Position numbers and translations under genes: made by a program. Under the pieces are notes generated by a model. That model ran no database searches and was not told the origin of the DNA. It worked only from the letters and a program-made list of their open reading frames with translations. From Ramlibacter tataouinensis (GTDB lineage Bacteria; Pseudomonadota; Gammaproteobacteria; Burkholderiales; Burkholderiaceae_C): 64,000 nucleotides of DNA. Shown here one piece after another: positions 1 through 8,406 of this stretch (its first letter is position 1; each line of letters opens with the position of its first letter). Where the stretch lies: NCBI RefSeq assembly GCF_001580455.1, contig NZ_CP010951.1, forward strand, positions 248,001-312,000, given 5' to 3'.

Positions 1-938
1 ATCACCCGGCTCCATTTCTTGGTTTCGGCGGCAATGAAGCGCTCGAAATCCAGCGGGCTGCCGCCGGCGTCCTCGGCGCCGACCGCGGCCAGCTTTTCCT
101 TGACGTCGGGCATCTCGAGGACCTTGTTGACGTCCTCGTTCATGCGCCGCACATAAAGCGAAGGCATCTTGCCCGGTCCGACCAACCCATACCAGGTGCT
201 GGCATCGAAGCCGAGGTAGCCCAGGTCATGCAGCGTGGGCAAATCCGGGTAGGCCTTGGAGCGGTTGATGCGGGTCTGCGCGATCGCCAGCACCTTGCCG
301 CTTTTCACATGCGGCGTGGCGGCGGCCATGGTGTCGAAGCTGTACAGGATCTGGCCGCCCATCAGGTCGGCCAGCAGCGGGCCGGAGCCGCGGTAGGGCA
401 CGTGCAGCAGATCCACCTTGGCGGTGTTCTTGAACATCTCCAGCGCCAGGTGCTGGGCCGAACCGTTGCCCGCCGAGCCGAAGCTCAGCTTGCCCGGATT
501 GGCCTTGCCCTCGGCCACGATGTCCTTGACGGTCTTGGACTTCACATTCGGCCAGGCGATCAGCAGGTTGGGCGTGACGCCCACGCGCACGATCGGCGAG
601 AAGTCGCGCTCGACGTTGTACGACAGCTTGGGCACCAGGCCCGGGGCGATGGCGTGCGAATTGATGTGCGCCATCAGCAGCACGCTGCCATCCGCGGGTG
701 CCTTGGCCACCAGGTCTGCGGCGATGACGCCGGCCGCGCCGGCCTTGTTCTCCACCACGATGGTGGTGTTCCACATGGTCTGCAGCTTTTGCGCGAGGAT
801 GCGCGCCAGCGCATCGGTGCCGCCGCCGGGCGGGAACCCCACGACGATCCGGATCGGCCCCGCGGGAATCCCCTGGGCCCTCACGGACGGAAGCGCCAGG
901 GCGGCGGCGCCGGCGGCGATGATCGAACGTCTCTTCAT
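1..938 (-). CDS. Bug/TctC-family periplasmic solute receptor (C-terminus off window)
   Basis: A tripartite tricarboxylate transporter (Bug) receptor that should bind a small carboxylate in the periplasm. The 312 codons present start with a signal peptide (MKRRSIIAAGAAALALPSVRA) and show the family features IRIVVGFPPGGGTDALAR, VVENKAGAAG and HVPYRGSGPLLADLMGG. The family is about 325 residues, so only some 10-15 C-terminal residues lie beyond base 1. It begins 45 bp after the aminotransferase stop on the same strand, so the two are probably co-transcribed and the receptor may import that pathway's substrate. No TctA/TctB membrane subunit is visible nearby. Family call is secure; the ligand is unknown. 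Confidence 0.93.
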   Translation of the reverse strand, partial: MKRRSIIAAGAAALALPSVRAQGIPAGPIRIVVGFPPGGGTDALARILAQKLQTMWNTTIVVENKAGAAGVIAADLVAKAPADGSVLLMAHINSHAIAPGLVPKLSYNVERDFSPIVRVGVTPNLLIAWPNVKSKTVKDIVAEGKANPGKLSFGSAGNGSAQHLALEMFKNTAKVDLLHVPYRGSGPLLADLMGGQILYSFDTMAAATPHVKSGKVLAIAQTRINRSKAYPDLPTLHDLGYLGFDASTWYGLVGPGKMPSLYVRRMNEDVNKVLEMPDVKEKLAAVGAEDAGGSPLDFERFIAAETKKWSRV

Positions 939-983
939 GCTTCCTCCTTTTTCCGGATTGCAGAACTCAGAGCACCCGGGCCC

Positions 984-2213
984 TCACCCGGAATGTAGCT
1001 GTGCCAATCGCACCGCGTTCGAGGCGAAATAGTCCATCGCCGCCTGAACGCCCGACCCGGCGAGCTTGACGCCGGACAGTTTCAGTCCCATCTCGCAGCC
1101 CGCCACGGCCGCCACCAGGGTGAGGTCGTTGCAGTCGCCCAGGTGGCCGATTCGGAACATCCGGCCCTTGACCTTGCCCAGGCCGGTGCCCAGCGAGCAA
1201 TCGAAACGCTCGTAGATCACGCGCCGCACGGCGTCCGCATCCACGCCCTCGGGCATCATCACGCCGGTCAGCACCGGCGAATACACCGCCGGGTCGGCGC
1301 ACTGGATGTCCAGGCCCCAGGCGTTCACCGCGGCGCGCACGCCCGCCGCCCAGCGCTGGTGCCGCGCGAACACCGCCGGCAAGCCGCCGTGCTGCGGCGA
1401 CAGCAGCATGTCGCAGGATTCGGCCAGGCCGTACAGCAGGTTGGTGTTGGGCGTGTAGGGCCAGTAGCCGCCCTTGTTCATCTCGATGATCTCGTCCCAG
1501 GCCCAGAAGGACTTCGGCAGCCTGGCCGTCTTGCTGGCCTCGATGGCCCTGGGCGAGACCGCATTGAAGCTGATGCCCGGCGGCAGCATGAGGCCCTTTT
1601 GCGATCCGCTGACCGTCACGTCCACGCCCCACTCGTCGTGGCGGTAGTCGGCCGAGGCCAGGCCCGAGATGCTGTCGACCATCAGCAGTGCCGGATGGCC
1701 GGCGGCGTCGATCGCCCGTCGCACCGCCGCGATGTCACTGGTGACGCCGGTGGAGGTTTCGTTGTGGACCACGCACACCGCCTTGATCGCGTGCTCGCGG
1801 TCGGCCCGCAGGCGCTCTTCGATCATGTGCGCCTGCACGCCGCGGCGCCAGCCTTCGATGCCGGGCAGCCCCAGGAACTCGGTCTTCAGGCCCAGTCGCG
1901 TCGCCATCCTGTTCCACAAGGTGGCGAAGTGGCCGGTCTCGTACATCAGCACGTGATCGCCCGGGCTGAGGGTGTTGGCCAGCGCCGCTTCCCAGGCGCC
2001 GGTGCCCGACGCCGGATAGATGATCACGGGATGCCGGGTCTGGAAGACCTGCGCGATGCCCTCGAGAACGCGCCGGCCCAGCACGGCGAACTCGGGACCG
2101 CGATGGTCGATGGTGGGCAGGCTCATCGCCCGCAGGATGCGGTCCGGCACGGGGGACGGGCCGGGGATCTGCAGGAAGTGGCGTCCGGTGGGGTGGTTGT
2201 CGAGCGTGAGCAT
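984..2213 (-). CDS. Class V PLP aminotransferase (alanine/serine-glyoxylate type)
   Basis: A 409-residue fold-type I PLP enzyme of the alanine-glyoxylate / serine-glyoxylate / pyridoxamine-pyruvate aminotransferase family. An N-terminal FLQIPGPSPVPDRILRAM, a phosphate-binding SGTGAWEAALAN (69-80), VDSISGLAS with the cofactor-pyridine Asp180, and SGSQKGLM with the Schiff-base Lys206 are all visible. The chosen ATG (2213) places the glyoxylate-aminotransferase N-terminus correctly; an in-frame extension upstream would run into the operator region and is not family-like. The gene is divergent from the GntR regulator and shares its control region. The amino-group donor and acceptor cannot be told from sequence; glyoxylate is the conservative guess. 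Confidence 0.92.
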   Translation of the reverse strand: MLTLDNHPTGRHFLQIPGPSPVPDRILRAMSLPTIDHRGPEFAVLGRRVLEGIAQVFQTRHPVIIYPASGTGAWEAALANTLSPGDHVLMYETGHFATLWNRMATRLGLKTEFLGLPGIEGWRRGVQAHMIEERLRADREHAIKAVCVVHNETSTGVTSDIAAVRRAIDAAGHPALLMVDSISGLASADYRHDEWGVDVTVSGSQKGLMLPPGISFNAVSPRAIEASKTARLPKSFWAWDEIIEMNKGGYWPYTPNTNLLYGLAESCDMLLSPQHGGLPAVFARHQRWAAGVRAAVNAWGLDIQCADPAVYSPVLTGVMMPEGVDADAVRRVIYERFDCSLGTGLGKVKGRMFRIGHLGDCNDLTLVAAVAGCEMGLKLSGVKLAGSGVQAAMDYFASNAVRLAQLHSG

Positions 2214-2241
2214 GGTTCGGGCGGCGTCCGCGAATGGCTCA

Positions 2242-2255
2242 TTTTTGCATACAAA
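2242..2255. promoter_or_regulatory. Candidate GntR/FCD operator, copy 1
   Basis: The motif TTTTTGCATACAAA sits just upstream of the aminotransferase start. Its core TTGCATACAA differs by one base from the palindrome TTGTATACAA that GntR/FadR-type FCD regulators commonly bind. An identical 14-mer lies 64 bp away in the same divergent region. That it is the operator of the adjacent GntR gene is an inference. Confidence 0.6.
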
Positions 2256-2305
2256 GTGAAAACCCGGGCTGGCGTATGCTCTAGACGCAAGTTTTGAAAT
2301 CAGCT

Positions 2306-2319
2306 TTTTTGCATACAAA
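2306..2319. promoter_or_regulatory. Candidate GntR/FCD operator, copy 2
   Basis: Second exact copy of TTTTTGCATACAAA, ending 8 bases before the GntR start codon and in the same orientation as copy 1. The 64-bp offset is about six helical turns, so two bound dimers would lie on the same DNA face. Its place next to the start codon would suit autorepression. Confidence 0.6.
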
Positions 2320-2327
2320 ATACACGA

Positions 2328-3011
2328 ATGAGCGGCGTCGTCCCCCTCCCGCCTGCCACGCTCCATGAGCAGGTCGCGCAGCGCCTGCGCCGGATGCTGG
2401 TCGAGGGCGGCATCGCGCCCGGCGCCAAGCTGAACGAGCGCGAGCTGTGCGAGGAACTGCTGGTGTCGCGCACGCCGCTGCGCGAAGCGATCAAGATGCT
2501 CGCGGCTGAAGGCCTGGTGGAGTTGCTGCCCAACCGTGGCGCGATCGCCGTGTCGCTATCGGAAACGGACGTGCTCTACACCTTCGAGGTCATGGCCGGG
2601 CTGGAGGCGCTGTCGGGAGAACTGGCGGCGCAGCGCGTCACCGATGCCGAGCTTGCCGAGATCAAGGCGCTGCACTTCGAGATGCTCGCGGCCTACACCC
2701 GCAGCGACCTGTCCACCTACTACGGGCTGAATGCCCGGATCCACAGCGCGATCAACGCCGCCGCCAAGAACCCGGTGCTCACCGCCACCTACAACCAGGT
2801 CAACGCCCGGCTGCAGGCGCTGCGCTTCCGCTCCAACCAGGACGGCGCCAAATGGAAGCGCGCCGTGATGGAACATGAAAAGATGGTCGACGCCCTCACG
2901 ACCCGCAATCCGGCGGCCATGCGCGTCGTGATGCTCACCCACCTGCACAACAAGCGTGATGCCGTGATCGCCCAGTTGCGCCAGGCCGCCGTGGCCGGAG
3001 GCGCCGCGTGA
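2328..3011 (+). CDS. GntR-family transcriptional regulator, FCD (FadR-like) subfamily
   Basis: A 227-residue regulator. The N-terminal winged helix (about 10-75) contains LHEQVAQRLRRMLVEG, the recognition region VSRTPLREAIKMLAAEGLV and the wing LLPNRGAIAV. An all-helical FCD ligand-binding domain follows (about 85-215), with the H-rich helices (RIHSAI, MLTHLHNKR) that usually carry a metal or carboxylate ligand. The start lies 8 bases after an operator-like motif and has no clear Shine-Dalgarno. The stop overlaps the next start by 4 bases (GTGA), so the dehydrogenase is translationally coupled. It probably responds to a hydroxy- or oxo-acid and controls both arms. Confidence 0.93.
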   Translation: MSGVVPLPPATLHEQVAQRLRRMLVEGGIAPGAKLNERELCEELLVSRTPLREAIKMLAAEGLVELLPNRGAIAVSLSETDVLYTFEVMAGLEALSGELAAQRVTDAELAEIKALHFEMLAAYTRSDLSTYYGLNARIHSAINAAAKNPVLTATYNQVNARLQALRFRSNQDGAKWKRAVMEHEKMVDALTTRNPAAMRVVMLTHLHNKRDAVIAQLRQAAVAGGAA

Positions 3012-6000
3012 ACGCACCGTTGTCCCTTCATGCGGCCCGCCGCCCGGCCGGCGGCGCCTACGAGGCCGTGGCGCGCACAAGCAACGAAGTCGCCGGACGG
3101 CTGGCGCAGCGGCTGGCGCAGGAGACGCAGGGCGAAGTCCTGTTCTCCGCCGCCGACCGCGGCCGCTATGCCACCGACGCCTCGATCTACCAGGTGATGC
3201 CCACCGGCGTCTTCGTCCCGGCCTCGCACGAGGATGTGGCGGCCGCCCTGGACATCTGCCGCGAGCTGAAGGTGCCCATCGTCCCGCGCGGCGCCGGCAC
3301 CAGCCAGTGCGGCCAGACGGTGGGCGCGGGCCTGGTGATCGATCACGCCAAGCACATGCGCAGGGTGCTGGCCGTCGACGCCGAAGCGCGCGTCGCCGAA
3401 GTCGAGTCGGGCATCGTGCTGGACCACCTCAACCTGGCGCTGAAGCAGCACGGCCTGTGGTTCCCGGTGGACGTGTCGACCAGCGCGCAGGCCACCCTGG
3501 GCGGCATGGCCGGCAACAACTCCTGCGGCAGCCGCAGCATCGCCTACGGCAACATGGTGCACAACGTCCTGGGCGCGCAGGCCTGGACCTCGGACGGCGC
3601 GCTGCACCGCTTCACGCGCCTGGAGGACTGCGAAGGCCGGGCCCGCGAGATCGGCCTGCAGGTGCGCGAACTCGCCGCCACCCTGGCGCCGGAGATTGAC
3701 CGGCGCTGGCCCAAGGTGCTGCGACGGGTCGGCGGCTACAACCTCGACATCTTCCGCAACCAGAACCCGCTTGCCTACACCGGGGACGGTTCGGTGAACC
3801 TCGCGCACCTGCTGGTGGGCAGCGAAGGCACGCTCGCCCTGACCCGCTCGCTCACCCTGCGGCTGTCCGAGCTGCCCCGGGCCAAGGTGCTGGGCGTGGT
3901 GAACTTCCCGACCTTCTACAAGGCGATGGACTCGGCCCAGCACATCGTCAAGCTGGGCGGCGACGGCACGCTGACGGCGGTGGAGCTGGTCGACCGCACC
4001 ATGATCGAGCTGTCGCTGCGCAATCCCGCCTTCGCGCCGGTGATCCGCAGCGCCGTGATCGGCCAGCCCGATGCGGTGCTGCTGGTCGAGTTCTCGGGGC
4101 CGGACAAGCCATCGCTGGTGCGCAAGCTCGACGAGCTGGTCGAGCTGATGGGCGACCTGGGCCTGCCGGGCTCGGTCGTGCGCATGGAAGACGACGCGCC
4201 GCAGAAGAGCCTGTGGGAAGTGCGCAAGGCCGGCCTCAACATCATGATGAGCCTCAGGGGCGACGGCAAGCCGGTGAGCTTCATCGAGGACTGCGCGGTG
4301 CCGCTGGAACACCTGGCCGAGTACACCGACGGACTCACGCAGGTGTTCCGCAAGCACGGCACCCGCGGCACCTGGTATGCGCATGCCTCGGTGGGCACGC
4401 TGCACGTGCGGCCGATCCTGGACATGCGCACCGATGGCGCAGCCAAGATGCGGGCCATTGCCGAGGAGGCTTCGGCCCTGGTGCGCAAGTACAAGGGCGC
4501 CTACAGCGGCGAGCATGGCGACGGCCTGTGCCGCGGCGAGTGGATTTCCTGGCAGTTCGGACCCAGGATCGGCGAGGCTTTCGGCGAAATCAAGAAGCTG
4601 TTCGACCCGATCGGGCTGCTCTCGCCCGGGCGCATGGTCGATCCGCCGCGCATGGACGACACCCGCCTCATGCGCTTTCCGCCCAGCTACCGCGTCATTC
4701 CGCTGAAGCCGGCGCTGGACTGGAGCGCCTGGGACGTGCAGAACGACCCGGCCACTGAGCGCACCACCCGACCGGGCACCGGCGGCGATCCCGCCCTCGG
4801 CTACGCCAAGGCGGTGGAGATGTGCAACAACAACGGACACTGCCGCAAGTTCGACGCCGGCACCATGTGCCCGAGCTACCGCGTGACGCGCGACGAGCGT
4901 CACCTCACCCGCGGGCGCGCCAACACCCTGCGCCTGGCGCTGTCCGGCCAGCTCGGCCCGGAGGGCCTGGTCGGGCCGGAAGTCCAGGAAGCGCTGGACC
5001 TGTGCGTGAGCTGCAAGGGCTGCAAGCGCGACTGCCCGACCGGGGTGGACATGGCGCGCATGAAGGTGGAGTTCCTGCATCACTACAAGAAGAAGCACGG
5101 CCACACCCTCCGGGACAAGCTGGTTGCCCGGCTGCCGGACTATGCGCGCCGGGCGAGCGCGGTCGCCGGCCTGCTGAACCTGCGCAACCGCAGCCCGCTG
5201 CTCGCGAAGCTGGGCGAGAAGATGCTGGGCCTGTCCGCCCGGCGCAGCCTGCCGCGGTGGCAACGCCGGCACTTCTTCAACGACGCGCCGCGCACCGCCA
5301 CCCGCGACGAGGTGCTGGCGGCCGCCCGGCCGGTGGTGCTGTTCGTCGACACCTTCAATGGCTTCTTCGAGTCGGCGAACGCGCGCGCGGCGCTGAAGGT
5401 GCTGCAGGCCGCCAACTACACGGTGCATGTGGCCGCCAAGCTGAAGGACGACGGCAGGCACCTGTGCTGCGGCCGCACCTTCCTGGCCAGCGGCATGGTG
5501 GACGAGGCCCGGGCCAAGGCCGCGGAGCTGGTGGCCTCGCTCGCCCCCTTCGCCGAGAAGGGCATCGCCATCGTCGGGCTGGAGCCCTCGTGCCTGTTCA
5601 CGCTGCGCGACGAGATGCTGGCCATGGGCCTGGGCGACGCGGCGCGCAAGATCGCCGACCAGGCGCTGCTGTTCGAGGAATTCCTGGCGCGCGAAGCGAA
5701 GGCGGGATCGCTCGATGGGCTCAAGGCCCGTCTGCGGCCGCTGGCGCAGCGCGTGCTGCTGCACGGCCACTGCCACCAGAAGGCTTTTGCCGCCGTCAGT
5801 CCCGTCATCGACGTCCTCAAGCTCATCCCCGGCGTCGAACCGGCCTTGATCGAGAGCAGCTGTTGCGGCATGGCCGGCAGCTTCGGCTACGAGGCGCGCC
5901 ACTACGAGCTTTCCATGCAGATGGCCGAGCTGAGCCTGCTGCCGGCCGTGCGCGAGGCGCCCGACGCGATCGTGGTCGCCGACGGCACCAGCTGCAGGCA

Positions 6001-6067
6001 CCAGATCCACGACGGAGCGCAGCGCGAGGCGGTGCACGCGGCGGTGCTGCTGGCCGCGCAGCTCTGA
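3008..6067 (+). CDS. FAD/[4Fe-4S] 2-hydroxyacid dehydrogenase, YdiJ-like
   Basis: A 1019-residue membrane-peripheral respiratory-type flavoprotein. The FAD-binding-4 domain has PIVPRGAGTSQCGQ (about 90-103), followed by the FAD-oxidase C-terminal domain. Two cysteine clusters come next, one beginning at C606 (CNNNGHCRKFDAGTMCPSY) and one at C666 (CVSCKGCKRDCPTG). Two heterodisulfide-reductase-like CCG motifs lie at 820-822 and 952-954. Length and order match E. coli YdiJ (about 1018 residues), reported as a D-2-hydroxyglutarate dehydrogenase; fused D-lactate or glycolate dehydrogenases share the design. It starts with GTG inside the GntR stop. Oxidation of a D-2-hydroxyacid to the 2-oxoacid is expected; the exact substrate is open. 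Confidence 0.9.
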   Translation: MNAPLSLHAARRPAGGAYEAVARTSNEVAGRLAQRLAQETQGEVLFSAADRGRYATDASIYQVMPTGVFVPASHEDVAAALDICRELKVPIVPRGAGTSQCGQTVGAGLVIDHAKHMRRVLAVDAEARVAEVESGIVLDHLNLALKQHGLWFPVDVSTSAQATLGGMAGNNSCGSRSIAYGNMVHNVLGAQAWTSDGALHRFTRLEDCEGRAREIGLQVRELAATLAPEIDRRWPKVLRRVGGYNLDIFRNQNPLAYTGDGSVNLAHLLVGSEGTLALTRSLTLRLSELPRAKVLGVVNFPTFYKAMDSAQHIVKLGGDGTLTAVELVDRTMIELSLRNPAFAPVIRSAVIGQPDAVLLVEFSGPDKPSLVRKLDELVELMGDLGLPGSVVRMEDDAPQKSLWEVRKAGLNIMMSLRGDGKPVSFIEDCAVPLEHLAEYTDGLTQVFRKHGTRGTWYAHASVGTLHVRPILDMRTDGAAKMRAIAEEASALVRKYKGAYSGEHGDGLCRGEWISWQFGPRIGEAFGEIKKLFDPIGLLSPGRMVDPPRMDDTRLMRFPPSYRVIPLKPALDWSAWDVQNDPATERTTRPGTGGDPALGYAKAVEMCNNNGHCRKFDAGTMCPSYRVTRDERHLTRGRANTLRLALSGQLGPEGLVGPEVQEALDLCVSCKGCKRDCPTGVDMARMKVEFLHHYKKKHGHTLRDKLVARLPDYARRASAVAGLLNLRNRSPLLAKLGEKMLGLSARRSLPRWQRRHFFNDAPRTATRDEVLAAARPVVLFVDTFNGFFESANARAALKVLQAANYTVHVAAKLKDDGRHLCCGRTFLASGMVDEARAKAAELVASLAPFAEKGIAIVGLEPSCLFTLRDEMLAMGLGDAARKIADQALLFEEFLAREAKAGSLDGLKARLRPLAQRVLLHGHCHQKAFAAVSPVIDVLKLIPGVEPALIESSCCGMAGSFGYEARHYELSMQMAELSLLPAVREAPDAIVVADGTSCRHQIHDGAQREAVHAAVLLAAQL

Positions 6068-6101
6068 CGCTCGCCAGCCAGAGGTCCCCACCGGAGGCAT
6101 C

Positions 6102-6938
6102 ATGACCCTCACCACCCAGGACAAGCGCGCGCGCTTCCGCACCCTGCACCGGCAGGGCTGCTTCGTCATTCCCAATCCCTGGGACGTGGGCAGCGCCCGG
6201 ATGCTGGAAGGCCTCGGCTTCCAGGCCCTCGCGACCACCAGTTCCGGATTCGCCTGGTCGCAGGGCCGGGCCGACGGCGGCGCGTCGCGTGCCATGGTGC
6301 TCGACCACTTGCGGACGCTGGCGGCGGCGACCGACCTGCCCGTCAACGCCGATTTCGAAAGCGGTTTCGCGGCCGACCCGCAGGGTGTCGCCGAAAGCGT
6401 CCGCATGGCGGTGGACACCGGCGTCGCCGGCATCTCCATCGAGGACTCGACGGGCGACGCCGCCGATCCGATCCGGGATATCGCGGCCGCGGTCGAGCGC
6501 ATTCGCGCTGCCCGTGCCGCCATCGACCACTGCGGCGGCGACACGCTGCTGGTCGGGCGCGCGGAGAACTTCTTGTGGGGCCGCACCGATCTAGAGGACA
6601 CCCTGGCCCGGCTGCGCGCCTATTCCGACGCGGGCGCCGATTGCCTGTATGCCCCCGGCATCCGGACCCGGCAGCAGATCGAGGCCGTCGTCGCCGCCGT
6701 CGCGCCCAAACCGGTCAACCTGCTCATCGGGTCGGCCAGCGAGTTCACGCTGCAGGACGTCGCGGCCATGGGCGTGCGGCGCATCAGCGTGGGCGGCGCC
6801 CTGGCGCGCGCGGCCTGGGGCGGGTTCCTGCGGGCCGCGCGCTCGATCGCAGAGCAGGGCAGATTCGACGAATTCGCCAACGCAGCGTCGGGCAATGAGC
6901 TGAACGCCTTCTTCGGCAAGCTTCACCCGTCGCGATAG
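6102..6938 (+). CDS. Isocitrate lyase / PEP mutase superfamily protein
   Basis: A 278-residue alpha/beta-barrel protein of the PEP mutase/isocitrate lyase superfamily. CFVIPNPWDVGSARML at the start, VNADFESGFAADP with the metal-binding acidic residues, and GISIEDSTGD are typical. The isocitrate-lyase catalytic KKCGH loop is absent, so a C-C or P-C lyase/mutase of the oxaloacetate-decarboxylase or PrpB-like side branch is likelier than true isocitrate lyase. A good ribosome site (GGAGG, 6052 side of the ATG) precedes the start. It is the third gene of the GntR operon, 34 bp after the flavoprotein, and could cleave the product of the dehydrogenase or aminotransferase. Confidence 0.85.
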   Translation: MTLTTQDKRARFRTLHRQGCFVIPNPWDVGSARMLEGLGFQALATTSSGFAWSQGRADGGASRAMVLDHLRTLAAATDLPVNADFESGFAADPQGVAESVRMAVDTGVAGISIEDSTGDAADPIRDIAAAVERIRAARAAIDHCGGDTLLVGRAENFLWGRTDLEDTLARLRAYSDAGADCLYAPGIRTRQQIEAVVAAVAPKPVNLLIGSASEFTLQDVAAMGVRRISVGGALARAAWGGFLRAARSIAEQGRFDEFANAASGNELNAFFGKLHPSR

Positions 6939-6947
6939 CCGTCGATC

Positions 6948-7289
6948 ATGAGCCGCCCGAACGAGCAGGTCACGGACCTCGAGGCGCTGCAAGGCCTCGC
7001 TACCGACCTGCAGCGCCAGGCGGACGCAGCGACGCTGGCCTATGAACGCGCGTCCACCGTCAGGTATTGCGCCATCTTCATCCCAATCCCGTTCCTGGTG
7101 CTGCTTCTGAGATTCCACATGGGGGCCTTGAGCTACTACCTCGCCGGCGGGCTGTTCATGGTCGTTCTCGTGGCCATGTATGCGCTGGACCTGGCCGCGC
7201 TGAAGAAGCGTGACCAGGCGATCCAGGATGCGGCGCGCGCGCAGGAAGCTTGCGACCAGGCGGCGCGAACGTCGCAGCACACCGGGTAG
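6948..7289 (+). CDS. Small two-helix membrane protein, unknown function
   Basis: A 113-residue protein I do not recognise. A hydrophilic helical N-terminus (1-42) is followed by two transmembrane segments, about 43-57 (YCAIFIPIPFLVLLL) and 64-82 (YYLAGGLFMVVLVAMYALD), and a charged coiled-coil-like tail rich in Ala, Gln and Lys. The start is only 9 bp after the lyase stop, so it may be read from the same transcript. The translation is free of low-complexity artefacts and the codon use matches its neighbours. A real gene is likely, but no role can be assigned. Confidence 0.6.
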   Translation: MSRPNEQVTDLEALQGLATDLQRQADAATLAYERASTVRYCAIFIPIPFLVLLLRFHMGALSYYLAGGLFMVVLVAMYALDLAALKKRDQAIQDAARAQEACDQAARTSQHTG

Positions 7290-7350
7290 AAGGCACCACG
7301 ACAGCTTGCCGTGCGGCGGCTGACGGCGCATGCCGCATTAGGATTGCGCC

Positions 7351-8391
7351 ATGCGTATCCTCATCCTCGGCGGAAGCGGTCTCACCGGACCCCACCAAGT
7401 CCGCTACGCGCTGCAGCGCGGCCACGAAGTCACCTTGTTCAACCGCGGCCGTGCCTCGCTTCCGGAGGACCTGCGCGCTGTCGAACAACTGCACGGAGAC
7501 CGGTCGACCGGCGACCTGCATTCATTGCGCGGTCGAGAGTGGGACGTCTGCATCGACAACCCCACTGCCTTGCCGTCGTGGGCGCGTGAGGCGGCGACAC
7601 TCATGGAGCACCAGGTCGCGCACTACATCTTCGTCTCGACGATCTCCGTTTATGCCGACCTGAGCCGGCCGGTCTCCGAAGACTCGCCGTTGGCGCGCTA
7701 TGAAGGGACCGATCCGTGCGCCGAGACGCTGGAATCGCTTCGTGCGTCCGGAATGAAGCTGTACGGCCCGCTGAAGGCGCAATGCGAACGCGAAATCCGG
7801 CAGCGATTCCCCCAGGCCAGTTCCATCGTCAGGCCCGGCCTGATCGTCGGCCCCGGCGATGCCACCGACCGCTTCACCTACTGGCCCCTGCGCGTGCGGC
7901 GCGGCGGCGAGATCCTCGCGCCCGGGACGCCGGCCGACCCCGTGCAGCTGATCGACGCGCGCGACCTGGCCGAGTGGACCATTCGCCTCGCCGAGCAGCG
8001 CATCCCCGGCGTGTTCAACGCGACTGGGCCGGGCCACGGGCTGACGATTGGCGCGATGCTCGATGAAATTCGCGCTGCGGTTCCAGGCGCCACGACATGC
8101 ACCTGGGTGCCCGCCGGGTTCCTGGCGGAACAGAAGGTGACGCCCTGGAGTGATCTCCCCACCTGGGTCCCCGCGGACGGAGAAGCTGCCGGCATGATGC
8201 GGGCGGACACTCGGCGCGCGCTCGCCGCCGGACTCCGCTTCCGCCCCCTGGCGGACACCGTGCGCGAGACGCTGGCGTGGTTCGACAGCCTGCCCCCGGA
8301 TCGGCAGGCGTCGCTGCGCGCAGGGCTGGCACCCGATCGGGAACGCGTCGTGCTGGACGCGTGGAAATCGCAGGTCGCTCTGGGCCGGTGA
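7351..8391 (+). CDS. NAD-dependent epimerase/dehydratase (atypical SDR)
   Basis: A 346-residue extended/atypical short-chain dehydrogenase. The Rossmann nucleotide motif is ILGGSGLTGPHQV (5-17), followed by VTLFNRGR, which is typical of NADP-dependent isoflavone-reductase or RNA-binding-like atypical SDRs. IFVSTISVYAD aligns with the strand carrying the catalytic Ser/Tyr region, and VRPGLIVGPGDATDRF is the substrate-side motif. A canonical YxxxK is not clear, so it may not be a classical epimerase. It stands alone between a small membrane protein and convergent homospermidine synthase. Substrate unknown. Confidence 0.85.
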   Translation: MRILILGGSGLTGPHQVRYALQRGHEVTLFNRGRASLPEDLRAVEQLHGDRSTGDLHSLRGREWDVCIDNPTALPSWAREAATLMEHQVAHYIFVSTISVYADLSRPVSEDSPLARYEGTDPCAETLESLRASGMKLYGPLKAQCEREIRQRFPQASSIVRPGLIVGPGDATDRFTYWPLRVRRGGEILAPGTPADPVQLIDARDLAEWTIRLAEQRIPGVFNATGPGHGLTIGAMLDEIRAAVPGATTCTWVPAGFLAEQKVTPWSDLPTWVPADGEAAGMMRADTRRALAAGLRFRPLADTVRETLAWFDSLPPDRQASLRAGLAPDRERVVLDAWKSQVALGR

Positions 8392-8406
8392 GAATTTGCG
8401 CCTGGC

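Noticed and set aside
226..998. Long reading frames opposite the Bug receptor and elsewhere rich in Arg, Ala and Gly
   Set aside because: Shadow frames of high-GC genes; they lack ribosome sites and family motifs.
2789..6601. A 1270-codon open frame opposite the YdiJ-like gene
   Set aside because: Its His/Arg/Gln/Ala-rich composition is the typical antisense of a GC-rich coding frame; the sense strand encodes a complete recognisable enzyme.
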